Assembly (NCBI RefSeq): GCF_000384115.1
Contig: NZ_KB913029.1
Location: forward strand, 3,323,057 to 3,387,056
From: Sporichthya polymorpha DSM 43042
GTDB lineage: Bacteria; Actinomycetota; Actinomycetes; Sporichthyales; Sporichthyaceae
Length of the DNA stretch: 64,000 bases
Direction of reading: 5' to 3'
Below, piece by piece: positions 15,605 to 24,407 of the stretch. Every line of letters begins with the position of its first letter. Within the stretch, counting starts at the first letter, position 1. The notes under the pieces are model-generated. The model ran no database searches. It was not told the DNA's origin and saw only the letters and a program-made list of their open reading frames with translations. Both the position numbers and the translations under genes were made by a program.

Positions 15605-16387
15605 GTGGCAGACGCGTTCTACGAACCCCTCGGTGACGAGACCTACCGCTCGACCGAACACACCGTCGGGCCCTGGGGCCCCGACTCGCAGCACGCCGGA
15701 CCGCCTTCGGCGCTCCTCGGTCGCGCACTCGAGCGGATGGAGACTTCCTGGCCCGGGACGCTGACGCGGATCAGCCTCGACATCCTCGGCGCTGTGCCGG
15801 TCGCCGACCTGCAGGTGCGGACTCAAGTGCTGCGTCCCGGCCGCAACGTCGAACTCGTCCAGGGCGAACTCCTCGCCGGGAACCGCGCCGTGCTGCGGGC
15901 CCAGGCGTGGCGGATGCGTACCTCGGCGATCGACCTCCCGCCGGTGCCGGCGGGCGGCCCCGTCGACCCCGTCCCGGAGTTTCCCGAGGAAAATCAACCC
16001 TTCTTCGAGTGGGGCGGCGGCTACCTGCGCGCGATGCAGTGGCGGCCGGTGCCCGGGACTCGGCGCGGCGTCGGTCAGGCCGCGGTGTGGGCGCGGATGG
16101 GCGTCCCGCTCGTCGCCGGCGAGGAGCCGACGGCTCTGCAGCGGGTCCTCGCCCTCGCGGACTCCGGCAATGGCGTCTCCCACCGCCTCGACCCCGAGGA
16201 GTGGCTGTTCATCAACACCGACCTGACGGTCCACCTCGTCGCGCCCCCGGCCGGGGAGTGGATCTGCCTCGACGCCGTCACCCGCCTCGACAACACGGGG
16301 TTCGGTCTCGCGTCGTCCCGCATCTACGACCGGGACCGTCTCGTCGGCCTCGGTGCCCAGTCGCTCTTCGTCGCGCCACGTTCCTGA
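15605..16387 (+). CDS. Acyl-CoA thioesterase-like protein (TesB/double hot-dog type)
   Basis: A 260-residue protein. The first half has the TesB-type pattern GPWGPDSQHAGPPSALLGRA; the second ends with LDAVTRLDNTGFGLASSRIY, typical of the second hot-dog fold. Such enzymes release CoA from acyl-CoA, which fits the acyl-CoA metabolism elsewhere in the window. GTG start at 15605, 24 bp after the preceding small gene. Confidence 0.82.
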   Translation: MADAFYEPLGDETYRSTEHTVGPWGPDSQHAGPPSALLGRALERMETSWPGTLTRISLDILGAVPVADLQVRTQVLRPGRNVELVQGELLAGNRAVLRAQAWRMRTSAIDLPPVPAGGPVDPVPEFPEENQPFFEWGGGYLRAMQWRPVPGTRRGVGQAAVWARMGVPLVAGEEPTALQRVLALADSGNGVSHRLDPEEWLFINTDLTVHLVAPPAGEWICLDAVTRLDNTGFGLASSRIYDRDRLVGLGAQSLFVAPRS

Positions 16388-16403
16388 CCGTCGTCACCTA
16401 CCG

Positions 16404-16420
16404 TGGAGATGACATCTCCA
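16404..16420. repeat. 17-bp palindrome TGGAGATGACATCTCCA, copy 1
   Basis: A perfect 8-bp-arm palindrome just upstream of the GPP34 gene and after the thioesterase stop. Further copies lie at 17129 (after the GPP34 gene) and 43579. It may be a regulatory site or a terminator stem. Confidence 0.7.
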
Positions 16421-16438
16421 ACGAGGGCAGGGGACGGG

Positions 16439-17119
16439 ATGACGCTGATCGCGGAGGACGTCCTGCTGCTGCTGCTCGACGACGAGTCGGGGGCGTTCGC
16501 GGCCGGGAGTGACCAGCGCGGCCCGGTGCTGGCCGGCGCGGTGCTCGCGGAGCTGGCGCTCGCCGGGGCCGTCGAGATCGAGACCGAGACCGGGTTCTGG
16601 AAGCGGACCCGCGTCACGGTGGAGGACCGCGGCGCCGTGAGCGACCCCGTGCTGCTCGCGGCGCTCGACGAGATCGACCAGAAGCCGCGCTCTCCGCAGG
16701 ACCTCGTCGGCCGGCTCGGCAAGCGGCTGCCCGACGAACTGTGCGACCGCCTCGTCGAGCGCGGCCTCCTGCGCCGCGAGGAGTCGAAGGTGCTCGGGCT
16801 GTTCCCGCGCAAGCGCTGGCCCGCCGCGGACTCCCGTCACGAGGAGGAGCTCCGTGCCGACCTCCGCCGCGTCCTGCTCGACGGCGGCGACGCGGAGGAG
16901 CGGACGGGCACCGTGATCGCCCTCCTCTCCGCCGTCGACCTCGTGGCCAAGGTCGTCGACCGCGGCCCGCTCTCCGCCCGCGACCTCAAGAAGCGCGCGA
17001 AGGAGGTCGCCGACGCGAGCTGGGCCAGCGACGCCGTCCGCCAGGCCGTTCAGGCGAGCCAGGCCGCGATCCTCGCCGCCGTCGCCGCGGCCGGTGCCGT
17101 GGCGAGCAGCGGTTCCTAG
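16439..17119 (+). CDS. GPP34 (GOLPH3)-family protein
   Basis: A 226-residue protein with the GPP34 pattern: TLIAEDVLLLLLDDESGAF at the start, LAGAVLAELALAGAVEIE next, then ALLSAVDLVAKVVDR. Family members bind phosphoinositides in eukaryotes. Actinobacterial copies are common, and their role is unsettled. ATG 16439 follows GGGACGGG. The gene is bracketed by two copies of the 17-bp palindrome (16404 and 17129), which suggests a separately controlled or inserted unit. Confidence 0.88.
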   Translation: MTLIAEDVLLLLLDDESGAFAAGSDQRGPVLAGAVLAELALAGAVEIETETGFWKRTRVTVEDRGAVSDPVLLAALDEIDQKPRSPQDLVGRLGKRLPDELCDRLVERGLLRREESKVLGLFPRKRWPAADSRHEEELRADLRRVLLDGGDAEERTGTVIALLSAVDLVAKVVDRGPLSARDLKKRAKEVADASWASDAVRQAVQASQAAILAAVAAAGAVASSGS

Positions 17120-17128
17120 CCGCTCCGG

Positions 17129-17145
17129 TGGAGATGTCATCTCCA
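17129..17145. repeat. 17-bp palindrome, copy 2 (TGGAGATGTCATCTCCA)
   Basis: The same element as 16404 with the central A changed to T, placed 10 bp after the GPP34 stop and 32 bp before the iron box. Confidence 0.7.
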
Positions 17146-17176
17146 GGAGTGGGGTTTCGTTTCGCCTCGATTCGAG

Positions 17177-17195
17177 TAAGGTAAGCCTTACTTGA
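17177..17195. promoter_or_regulatory. DtxR/IdeR iron box upstream of the FhuF-like gene
   Basis: TAAGGTAAGCCTTACTTGA matches 17 of 19 positions of TWAGGTWAGSCTWACCTWA. It lies 52 bp before the chosen start of a ferric-reductase-like gene, the textbook position and function for an iron-repressed site. Confidence 0.85.
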
Positions 17196-17246
17196 CTCTG
17201 GGTGAGCCCGGCGACACGGGGCGCCCCTGCCTTCCTGAGGACCGAC

Positions 17247-18143
17247 GTGCGCTTCCCCGATCCCACGGCTCCTGACCTCGCCGCTTGGCTGAGCGGTGAG
17301 TTCCGCGCGCTCACGGCGACCACGTCCACCGACCCGACGCGACCGTTGAGCCGGGCGCAGGTGCTGGTCGACGACGCGGCCGTGCTCCGCGAGGCGCACC
17401 GGCGCCTGCAGGGCCGGGACGTCACGCCGCAGGCCGGCGCGACCTACATCTCCGGCTGGTTCGCCGGCGAGCTCGGGCGGATCGTCGGGCTCGGGCTCGC
17501 CTCCGCGGGGGCCGGCCTGGTGCTCGACGGCGGGACGCTGATCTTCGACGTCGTGGAGGAGGGCTGGCCCGAGCGCGTCCGGCCAGGTCGCGTCCGCGCG
17601 ATCGTGGCGCCGGACCACCCGTGGGCCGGGAGCGCGGACGTCGAGGTCGTGCCCGCCGACGAGGTCCTGCCGCGGACGATGGCGGCGCTCGTCGAGGTGG
17701 CGGCCCCGCTGATCGAGGCCTGCCGGGGCCTCGCGAAGGTCAGCGTCTCCGGGCTCTGGGACGAGGTCGCCGACGGGGTCGTCAGCGAGCTCGCCTACTG
17801 CGACAAGCTCGACGTGACACCGCTGGCGGAGGAGATCGTCACCGCCGCGGTCGCCGTGCCCGGCATGCCGTGGAAGGCCCGTCCGAAGCTGGTGTGGGCC
17901 GAGTCCGACGTCCTCGGCCGCGTGCTCATCGCCCAGAAGGGCGGCTGCTGCCTCGCGTTCACCTGCCGTCGCGAGCCGGCGCCCGAGTCAGAGCTGACGG
18001 GCCCTCAGCTGGCGTACCGTCAGCGCTTCGGGCTCGACCCGGTCGGCAAGCGCTACTGCGGGACGTGCCGGTTCCGCGACCTCGACGACGTCGTCGAGCG
18101 TCGCGTCGCCTGGGCCGAGCTCAACCGCCGTCAGGCCAGCTGA
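17247..18143 (+). CDS. FhuF-like ferric siderophore reductase ((2Fe-2S) protein)
   Basis: A 298-residue protein. The C-terminus carries GGCC (Cys234-Cys235) and YCGTC (Cys271-x2-Cys274), the four cysteines expected to bind a 2Fe-2S cluster in FhuF-type reductases. Such enzymes release iron from ferric siderophores in the cytoplasm. The gap between the CC pair and the CxxC is about 35 residues, longer than the roughly 10 in E. coli FhuF; this stretch also holds Cys240. I chose GTG 17247 (GAGG upstream); GTG 17202 is possible. The iron box upstream supports the call. Confidence 0.82.
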   Translation: MRFPDPTAPDLAAWLSGEFRALTATTSTDPTRPLSRAQVLVDDAAVLREAHRRLQGRDVTPQAGATYISGWFAGELGRIVGLGLASAGAGLVLDGGTLIFDVVEEGWPERVRPGRVRAIVAPDHPWAGSADVEVVPADEVLPRTMAALVEVAAPLIEACRGLAKVSVSGLWDEVADGVVSELAYCDKLDVTPLAEEIVTAAVAVPGMPWKARPKLVWAESDVLGRVLIAQKGGCCLAFTCRREPAPESELTGPQLAYRQRFGLDPVGKRYCGTCRFRDLDDVVERRVAWAELNRRQAS

Positions 18144-18144
18144 G

Positions 18145-20277
18145 TCAGGCGCCGACGAGCCAGGGCCAGAGTTCGCCGTTCGTCTCGGCCACGGCGCGCT
18201 CGGCGAGGTGGCGGCCCCAGGTCGCCTCGTTGCCCCACTCGTCCCGCCATGACCACAGCGGACGGGTGAGCCGGTGGAGCGCGTGCTCCTGGCTGACCCC
18301 CAGCGCGCCGTGCAGCTGGTGGGCGATGCGGGCCCCGGTCCCGGCGGCGACGCTGGACCGCGCCTTCGCCGCCGCGGTCAGCAGTGACGCGCGCGGGGTG
18401 CCGGTCGACGCCACCGCGACGTCGGTGATCGCCCGCGCCGCCGAGGCCTCGGCCGCGAGCTCGGCCAGCGACTGCTGCACCGCCTGGAACTGCACGAGCG
18501 CCCGCCCGAACTGGACCCGGTCGTGAAGGTGGGTCGCCGTCAGCGGGACCAGCCGCGCCAGCGCCGCCGCGATCTGGACGCTGCGGGTGAGAGCGCCGGT
18601 CCGTTCGACCTCCGCGAGGACGTCCGCGATCGACCGATCCACCGACGCGGTCGCGAGCGGGACGGCGTCGACGGCCACCGCGTCCCGTGGCTCATCGGCG
18701 GCGTTGCGGCCCGCCGTGATCGTGGCGTCCGCCGCCCGGACGAGGGCGACGGTCGTGCCGGCGCCGTCGGCGACCGGCACCAGCAGGTGCGACGCCCAGC
18801 TCGCCCACGCCACCCGGGACGCGGTCGCGGTGACCCGGCCGCCGGACAGCGTCGCGTCCGCCGCCGGGACGACCACCACCACCTCGGCGTCGTCGGGCAG
18901 CGCGAGCCCCGCCGCGGCGAGCAGCGAGGCGGCCCCGATCAGCGTGTCCGCCAGCGGCGAGGGCGACCCGACCAGGGCGGCGGCGACGTCCGCGGCGTCG
19001 CGGAGCTCACCCCCGTGCCCCCCGAGCTCCTCGGGCAGGCCGACGCGGTGCCAGCCGTCGTCGAGCATCCGCTTGAGCAGGGCGCGGCTGCGCTCGGGCG
19101 CCCAGACCCCGGAAGGCTCGAACACCTCGGTTCCGGCGCACATCGCGGCCACCGCCGCCCCGGCCTCGCTGGCGGGCTTGACGGGGTCGGTGGTGAGGGA
19201 CTTGGCGACGATCCCGCGCAGGATCTCGTTGGTCCCGCCGCGGAGCGTGAACCCGGGGGAGTGGGTGACCGAGTGCGCCAGGTGCCGCGTCAGATCGTCG
19301 GCGGAGTCGGGGTCGGCCTCGCGCGGGTGCAGCCGGCGGGCCAGGTCGATGACCCGCCCTTCGAACCGTGTCCCGAGGTCCTTCACGAGCGCGGCCTCGA
19401 CTGCCGGCGCTTCCCCGCGGCCGAGGGCCTCGGCCACCGCGGCGGACATCGCGCGCAGCGTCGTCAGCTCGGCCAGCGCGATTCCGAACTCGGCTGACGA
19501 GGCGTCAGCAGCGGCGGCGAGCAGGGGAAAGGTCGAGAGGAAGCGCTCGGGTCCGGACCGCTCGTAGGCGAGCTCGGAGGTGACCTGCTTCCAGCCGTCG
19601 CCCTCGGCGCCGAGCAGGTCCGCGTCGGTGAGGCGGACGTCGCTGAGCACGACCTCGTTGAAGTGGTGCCCGCCGTCGAGCGACACGATCGGGTTGATCG
19701 TCACGCCGGGTGCACGCAGGGGGACGAGGAACTGGCTCAGGCCGGCGTGCCGCGCCTTCGGGTCCAGGGGCGAGGTGCGCACCAGCGCGATCATGTAGTG
19801 CGCCTCGTGGGCGCCGCTGGTCCAGACCTTGGTGCCGTTGAGGACCCAGTGCTCCCCGTCGCGGCGGGCGGTCGTGCGCACCGACGCGAGGTCGGAGCCG
19901 CTGTCCGGCTCGGACATCCCGATCGCGAAGAAGCACTCGCCGCGGGCCATGGCGGGTAGCAAGCGCTGCTTCTGCTCCTCGGTCCCGTGCTTGAGGATCG
20001 ACGGACCGGACTGCCGGTCCCCGATCCAGTGGGCCGCGACCGGCGCCCCGGCGGCGAGGAGCTCCTCGTTGACGATCAGACGCTCGCGCTCGGTCCGCGC
20101 GTGGCCGCCGTACTCGGTCGGCCAGGTCATGCCGAGCCAACCGCGCGCGGCCTGGGCCCGGCTGAACGCGGGGGAGCAGCCCGAGAGCCAGGCATCGCAT
20201 TCCAGGCGGATGCCGAGCTCGGCGACCTGCTCGGCGACGAACGCCCGAACCTCGCGCCGCAGTGCTGCTTCGTCCAT
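18145..20277 (-). CDS. Double acyl-CoA dehydrogenase (FadE34-type fusion)
   Basis: A 710-residue protein made of two acyl-CoA dehydrogenase halves. Residues 1 to about 375 hold a complete first domain: FAIGMSEPDSGSDLASVRT is the FAD/substrate motif and TLRGGTNEILRGIVAKSL the C-terminal helix. The second half is more degenerate, with RVQFGRALVQFQAVQQSLAE and ARIAHQLHGALGVSQEHALH. Length and layout match mycobacterial FadE34, a fused counterpart of the two-subunit dehydrogenases used on steroid side chains. It may oxidise a side-chain CoA thioester. An AT-rich inverted repeat lies upstream. Its stop is one base from the convergent FhuF-like stop. Confidence 0.88.
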   Translation of the reverse strand: MDEAALRREVRAFVAEQVAELGIRLECDAWLSGCSPAFSRAQAARGWLGMTWPTEYGGHARTERERLIVNEELLAAGAPVAAHWIGDRQSGPSILKHGTEEQKQRLLPAMARGECFFAIGMSEPDSGSDLASVRTTARRDGEHWVLNGTKVWTSGAHEAHYMIALVRTSPLDPKARHAGLSQFLVPLRAPGVTINPIVSLDGGHHFNEVVLSDVRLTDADLLGAEGDGWKQVTSELAYERSGPERFLSTFPLLAAAADASSAEFGIALAELTTLRAMSAAVAEALGRGEAPAVEAALVKDLGTRFEGRVIDLARRLHPREADPDSADDLTRHLAHSVTHSPGFTLRGGTNEILRGIVAKSLTTDPVKPASEAGAAVAAMCAGTEVFEPSGVWAPERSRALLKRMLDDGWHRVGLPEELGGHGGELRDAADVAAALVGSPSPLADTLIGAASLLAAAGLALPDDAEVVVVVPAADATLSGGRVTATASRVAWASWASHLLVPVADGAGTTVALVRAADATITAGRNAADEPRDAVAVDAVPLATASVDRSIADVLAEVERTGALTRSVQIAAALARLVPLTATHLHDRVQFGRALVQFQAVQQSLAELAAEASAARAITDVAVASTGTPRASLLTAAAKARSSVAAGTGARIAHQLHGALGVSQEHALHRLTRPLWSWRDEWGNEATWGRHLAERAVAETNGELWPWLVGA

Positions 20278-20349
20278 GGGCTGCTCCTAGGTCTCGCCGC
20301 ACCGTAGCGGGCCGGTCCGGGCCCTGCCGAGACTGGCTCACTCATTTTA

Positions 20350-20364
20350 GAGATAGCAAATCTC
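20350..20364. promoter_or_regulatory. Inverted repeat in the promoter region of the double dehydrogenase
   Basis: GAGATAGCAAATCTC (5-bp arms, 5-bp spacer) lies inside an unusually AT-rich patch. It is flanked by the direct repeat CTCATTTT on each side. It is placed between the divergent dehydrogenase (start 20277) and ExoD (start 20433) genes, so it is a candidate operator for either. Confidence 0.45.
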
Positions 20365-20432
20365 ATTTTGTTGAGTGGAACCGCCACCGGTGCGCCGAGC
20401 CTGAACCAAGCCCTCGGGGGTAGGGCCCGGGC

Positions 20433-21068
20433 ATGACCAAGCCGCGGGGCGCGACCCCGGAGCAGGCCACGCCCGAGCGTGCGCTCAGTGACCGCCTCGA
20501 CGCGTGGCTGGGGGACGACCAGCCGAAGACGCTCGGCGGACTGCTCACGCACTTCGGGCAGCAGGCGTTCGCGGTCGCGTTCGTCCTGCTGATGATGCCC
20601 TCGGCGCTGCCGATCCCGACGGCGGGCGTGACGCACGTCCTGGAGGCCGCGACGCTGCTGATCGCGCTGCAGCTGGTCGTCGGCCGGGACGAGCCGTGGC
20701 TCCCGCGTCGCGTGCGGGACAAGGAACTGAAGTCGCTGCAGTCGGCGAAGGCCCGGCGGCGCCTGGTCACTCCGTTGCAGAAGGTGGAGAAGGTTGCCCG
20801 GCCGCGCTTCGCGCGCACGGTGCAGAGCAACCCGGGGCGGATCGTCTTTGGCCTGGTCGTTGTGGTCTTCGTGATCGGCGCGCTGGCCGCGCCCCCGTTC
20901 AGCGGCCTGGACACCCTCCCGTCGGCCGGCATCGTGCTGGTCAGCCTCGGCGTGCTCTTCGGGGACGCGATTCTCGTCGGCGTCGGTCTGCTCGTCGGGG
21001 CCGGCGGCATCGGGCTGATGATCGCCCTCGCCGGGACCGTCGCCTCCGCGATGGGCAGCATGGTCTGA
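20433..21068 (+). CDS. ExoD-family membrane protein
   Basis: A 211-residue membrane protein of the ExoD (exopolysaccharide synthesis) family. QQAFAVAFVLLMMPSALPIP and the conserved VTHVLEAATLLIALQLVVGR are followed by a polar loop. Two more hydrophobic stretches end the protein (IVFGLVVVVFVIGALAAPPF and LVGVGLLVGAGGIGLMIALA). In rhizobia ExoD affects polysaccharide production; the molecular function is not settled. ATG 20433 has GGGGG upstream. It is divergent from the double acyl-CoA dehydrogenase. Confidence 0.85.
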   Translation: MTKPRGATPEQATPERALSDRLDAWLGDDQPKTLGGLLTHFGQQAFAVAFVLLMMPSALPIPTAGVTHVLEAATLLIALQLVVGRDEPWLPRRVRDKELKSLQSAKARRRLVTPLQKVEKVARPRFARTVQSNPGRIVFGLVVVVFVIGALAAPPFSGLDTLPSAGIVLVSLGVLFGDAILVGVGLLVGAGGIGLMIALAGTVASAMGSMV

Positions 21069-21125
21069 GCACTTCCGGCCGCGTCGTCTAATAGGTTTAG
21101 ATAACGCGGACCGGAAGGAGCGTTC

Positions 21126-21986
21126 ATGGAGATCGGCGTGCTGTTCGGCCTCGCCTACGGGGCGGGTCGGCCGGAGTTCCTCGACCACCTCGCGGTCGCG
21201 GTGGAGGAGCGCGGCATCGCGTCGGTGTGGGTCGCGGAGCACGTCGTGCTGTTCGACTCCTACGACAGCCCGTACCCGTACAGCCGCGACGGCAAGGCCC
21301 CGCTGCCTGCGGACGCCGGGCTGCTCGAGCCGTTCGTCGCGCTCAGCTATCTCGCCGCGCGGACGACGACGGTCCGCCTCGGCACCGGCATCTGCATCGT
21401 CGGCCAGCGCAACCCGCTCTACACCGCGAAGCAGGTGGCGGACCTCGACGTCCTCTCCCGCGGCCGCGTCGACTTCGGCGTCGGCATCGGCTGGTTGCGC
21501 GAGGAGTACGAGGCCCTCGGCGTGCCGTGGGCGAATCGCGGCCCGCGCACCGACGACCACCTCGCCGTGATGCGCGCGCTGTGGACCGACGAAGTGTCGT
21601 CCTACTCGGGCCGGTACTACGAGCTGCCGCCGAGCCGCCTGTACCCGAAGCCGGTGCAGACGCCGCACCCGCCGATCCACGTCGGGGGCGGGAGTGACGC
21701 CGCCCTGCGCCGCGCCGCCCGCTTCGGCCAGGGCTACTACGGCATGAACATCCCGCCGGAGGAGCTGCCGGCCGTGCTGACCCGCCTCGACGCCGAGCTG
21801 GAGAACGAGGGCCGTTCCCGCGAAGGTTTCCAGATCTCCATCGCCCCCGCGTTCGGCAGCTTCGGCCCCGGCCTCGCCGACCGCTACCGCGACCTCGGCG
21901 TCGACCGCCTCATCGTCCCCCTCGCCGCCTTCGGCCCCGAGGACCTCGACCGCGCCCTCGACGCCCTCACCGCCGCCGGCGTCTGA
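21126..21986 (+). CDS. LLM-class F420-dependent oxidoreductase
   Basis: A 286-residue TIM-barrel protein of the luciferase-like monooxygenase family. SVWVAEHVVLFDSY near the N-terminus, VRLGTGICIVGQRNPLYTAK and VDFGVGIGWLREEYEALGV are the usual cofactor-side motifs. Actinobacterial members of this subgroup commonly use coenzyme F420. ATG 21126 follows GGAAGGAG. It is a single gene between ExoD and the molybdoenzyme; the substrate is not predictable. Confidence 0.88.
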   Translation: MEIGVLFGLAYGAGRPEFLDHLAVAVEERGIASVWVAEHVVLFDSYDSPYPYSRDGKAPLPADAGLLEPFVALSYLAARTTTVRLGTGICIVGQRNPLYTAKQVADLDVLSRGRVDFGVGIGWLREEYEALGVPWANRGPRTDDHLAVMRALWTDEVSSYSGRYYELPPSRLYPKPVQTPHPPIHVGGGSDAALRRAARFGQGYYGMNIPPEELPAVLTRLDAELENEGRSREGFQISIAPAFGSFGPGLADRYRDLGVDRLIVPLAAFGPEDLDRALDALTAAGV

Positions 21987-22070
21987 CCCGCTGATCCGTC
22001 CGACCCCACTCGAAGGAGACGGACAGGATCCGGCGCGTTAGCCGAAGTGGGAGCCGGGCACGTCCTCGGT

Positions 22071-24407
22071 ATGGACGCACGGATCGCAGAACCCTGGGGC
22101 GCACGGACTCCCTACGGGCCGGGGGAGACCTGGCCGGAGCGGGTCGACAGTTTCCTCGCGGACGGGGTGAGCGAGGCCGACGTCGAGCGGTGGGTGCCGA
22201 CGGCGAGCATCCTGCACTCCAACGGGGACGCGCTGGACGTCGCGGTGGCCGGGGGGCGGATCGTCGGGGTGCGCGGCCGCGCGCACGACCGCGTCAACCA
22301 CGGCCGGCTCGGGCCGAAGGACCTCTACGGCTGGCAGGCGAACAATTCGACCGACCGGCTCACGCGTCCGCTGATCCGGCGCAACGGACACCTGGTCGAG
22401 ACCGACTGGGACACGGCGATGGACGCGATCGTCCGCCGCACGCGTGAACTCCTCGACGAGCACGGGCCGTCCGCGATCGGCTTCTACACCTCCGGCCAGC
22501 TGTTCCTGGAGGAGTACTACACGCTCGGCGTCCTCGCGCACGGCGGGCTGCGCACCAATCACGTCGACGGCAACACCCGGCTGTGCACCGCGACCTCGGC
22601 CGAGGCGCTGAAGCAGAGCTTCGGGTGTGACGGCCAGCCCGGCTCGTACACCGACGTCGACCACGCGGACGTGATCGCGCTCTTCGGTCACAACATGGCG
22701 GCCACGCAGACCGTGCTGTGGTCGCGGATCCTCGACCGCCTCGCCGGGCCGAACCCGCCGCAGGTCATCTGCGTCGACCCGCGGCGGACGCCGGTGGCCG
22801 AGCACGCCACCGTGCACCTCGCGCCGCTGCCCGGGACCAACCTCGCGCTGATGAACGCTTTGCTGCACGAGGTGATCGTGAACGGCTGGACGGACGAGGA
22901 CTACATCGCCGCCCACACCGTCGGCTACGACGAACTCGCGAAGCAGGTGAAGCCCTGCACCCCCGAGTGGGCCGCGGAGATCTGCCGCGTGCCGGCGGCG
23001 GACATCCGCGCGGCCGCCCGGGTGGTGGGGAGCGCACAGCGGCTGCTGTCCACCGTCCTGCAGGGCTTCTACCAGTCGCACCAGGCGACCGCCGCCGCCG
23101 TGCAGGTCAACAACCTCAACCTCCTGCGCGGGATGCTGGGCAAGCCGGGCTGCGGGATCCTGCAGATGAACGGCCAGCCCACCGCGGAGAACACCCGCGA
23201 GTGCGGCGCCGACGGCGACCTCGCGGGCTTCCGCAACTGGTCCTCCGACGCGCAGCTCGCGGACCTGGCGCGTGTATGGGGCCTCGACATGCACGACATT
23301 CCGCACTACAGCCCGCCGACCCACGTGATGCAGCAGCTGCGCTACATCGAGGAGGGGTCGATCCGCATGTGGTGGGTCTCGGCGACCAACCCGGCGGTGT
23401 CGCTGCCGGAGCTCGCGCGGATCCGGTCGATCCTCGCGCAGGAACGGCTGTTCCTGGTCGTCCAGGACATCTTCCCGACCGAGACCACGGAGCTCGCCGA
23501 CGTCGTCCTCCCCGCCGCCACGTGGGCCGAGAAGGAGGGCACGTTCACCAACGCCGACCGCACCGTGCACTACTCAGGTCGGGCGGTCGACCCTCCGGGT
23601 GACGCTCGGTCAGATCTCGACATCTTCCTCGACTACGCCCGGCGCCTCGACCTCCGCAACCGGTCCGGGGGGCCGCTCATCCACTGGACCGACCCGGCGA
23701 GTACGTTCGCGGCCTGGCAGGAGTGCAGCCGCGGCCGCCCCTGCGACTACACGGGGCTGAGCTACGCGATGCTGCGTGAGCGCGGCGGCGTCCAGTGGCC
23801 GTGCAACGCCGAGAACCCCGACGGGACCGAGCGCCTCTACGTCGACGGAAAGTTCTTCGCCGCCCCGGACTACTGCGAGACCTACGGCCGCGACCTGCTC
23901 ACCGGCGCCCCGATGGAGCCCACGGAGTACCGCGCGCTCAACCCGGACGGCAAGGCGATGTTCAAGGCCGCCGAGTACACGCCGCCGCCGGAGACCCCGA
24001 GCGACGATCAGCCGTTCGTCCTGACGACCGGCCGGACGCTCTACCACTTCCACACCCGCACCAAGACGGCCCGCGCCCCGCAACTCGACGCGGCCGCGCC
24101 GGAGGTGTGGGTGGAGGTGGCGGCCGTGGACGCCGAGCGGCTCGGCGCCGACGAAGGCGACGTGCTCGAGATCCGCTCCCCTCGCGGGTGCGTGCGGGCC
24201 CCGGCGCGAATCGGCGGGATCCGCGAGGGCGTGGTGTTCCTGCCGTTCCACTACGGCTACTGGGACACCAAGACCGAGGACGACGGCCACGAGCGCGCCG
24301 CCAACGAGCTCACGATCACGGCCTGGGACCCGGCGTCGCGCCAGCCGTTGTTCAAGACCGCCGCGGTGTCGGTGCGGAACCTGACGAAGGACGGTGGGCA
24401 GCGATGA
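22071..24407 (+). CDS. Molybdopterin oxidoreductase lacking N-terminal 4Fe-4S cysteines
   Basis: A 778-residue protein of the formate dehydrogenase/nitrate reductase family. Features in order are RVNHGRLGPKDLYGWQAN, then GNTRLCTATS with Cys172 as probable molybdenum ligand. NPAVSLPELARIRS and TTELADVVLPAATWAEKEGT follow, and a C-terminal molybdopterin dinucleotide-binding domain begins near TTGRTLYHFHT. The first domain normally carries Cys-x2-Cys-x3-Cys for a 4Fe-4S cluster; here the same stretch reads ASILHSNGDALD, giving Ser46, His49 and Asp53. The cluster is therefore probably absent or altered. No signal peptide is seen, so it is cytoplasmic. ATG 22071 or GTG 22047 could start it. It overlaps the next gene by 4 bp. 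Confidence 0.87.
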   Translation: MDARIAEPWGARTPYGPGETWPERVDSFLADGVSEADVERWVPTASILHSNGDALDVAVAGGRIVGVRGRAHDRVNHGRLGPKDLYGWQANNSTDRLTRPLIRRNGHLVETDWDTAMDAIVRRTRELLDEHGPSAIGFYTSGQLFLEEYYTLGVLAHGGLRTNHVDGNTRLCTATSAEALKQSFGCDGQPGSYTDVDHADVIALFGHNMAATQTVLWSRILDRLAGPNPPQVICVDPRRTPVAEHATVHLAPLPGTNLALMNALLHEVIVNGWTDEDYIAAHTVGYDELAKQVKPCTPEWAAEICRVPAADIRAAARVVGSAQRLLSTVLQGFYQSHQATAAAVQVNNLNLLRGMLGKPGCGILQMNGQPTAENTRECGADGDLAGFRNWSSDAQLADLARVWGLDMHDIPHYSPPTHVMQQLRYIEEGSIRMWWVSATNPAVSLPELARIRSILAQERLFLVVQDIFPTETTELADVVLPAATWAEKEGTFTNADRTVHYSGRAVDPPGDARSDLDIFLDYARRLDLRNRSGGPLIHWTDPASTFAAWQECSRGRPCDYTGLSYAMLRERGGVQWPCNAENPDGTERLYVDGKFFAAPDYCETYGRDLLTGAPMEPTEYRALNPDGKAMFKAAEYTPPPETPSDDQPFVLTTGRTLYHFHTRTKTARAPQLDAAAPEVWVEVAAVDAERLGADEGDVLEIRSPRGCVRAPARIGGIREGVVFLPFHYGYWDTKTEDDGHERAANELTITAWDPASRQPLFKTAAVSVRNLTKDGGQR

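Noticed and set aside
16403-16438. Upstream ATG for the GPP34 protein (MEMTSPTRAGDG)
   Set aside because: These codons are made of the 17-bp palindrome, while ATG 16439 has a better ribosome site and a family-like N-terminus.
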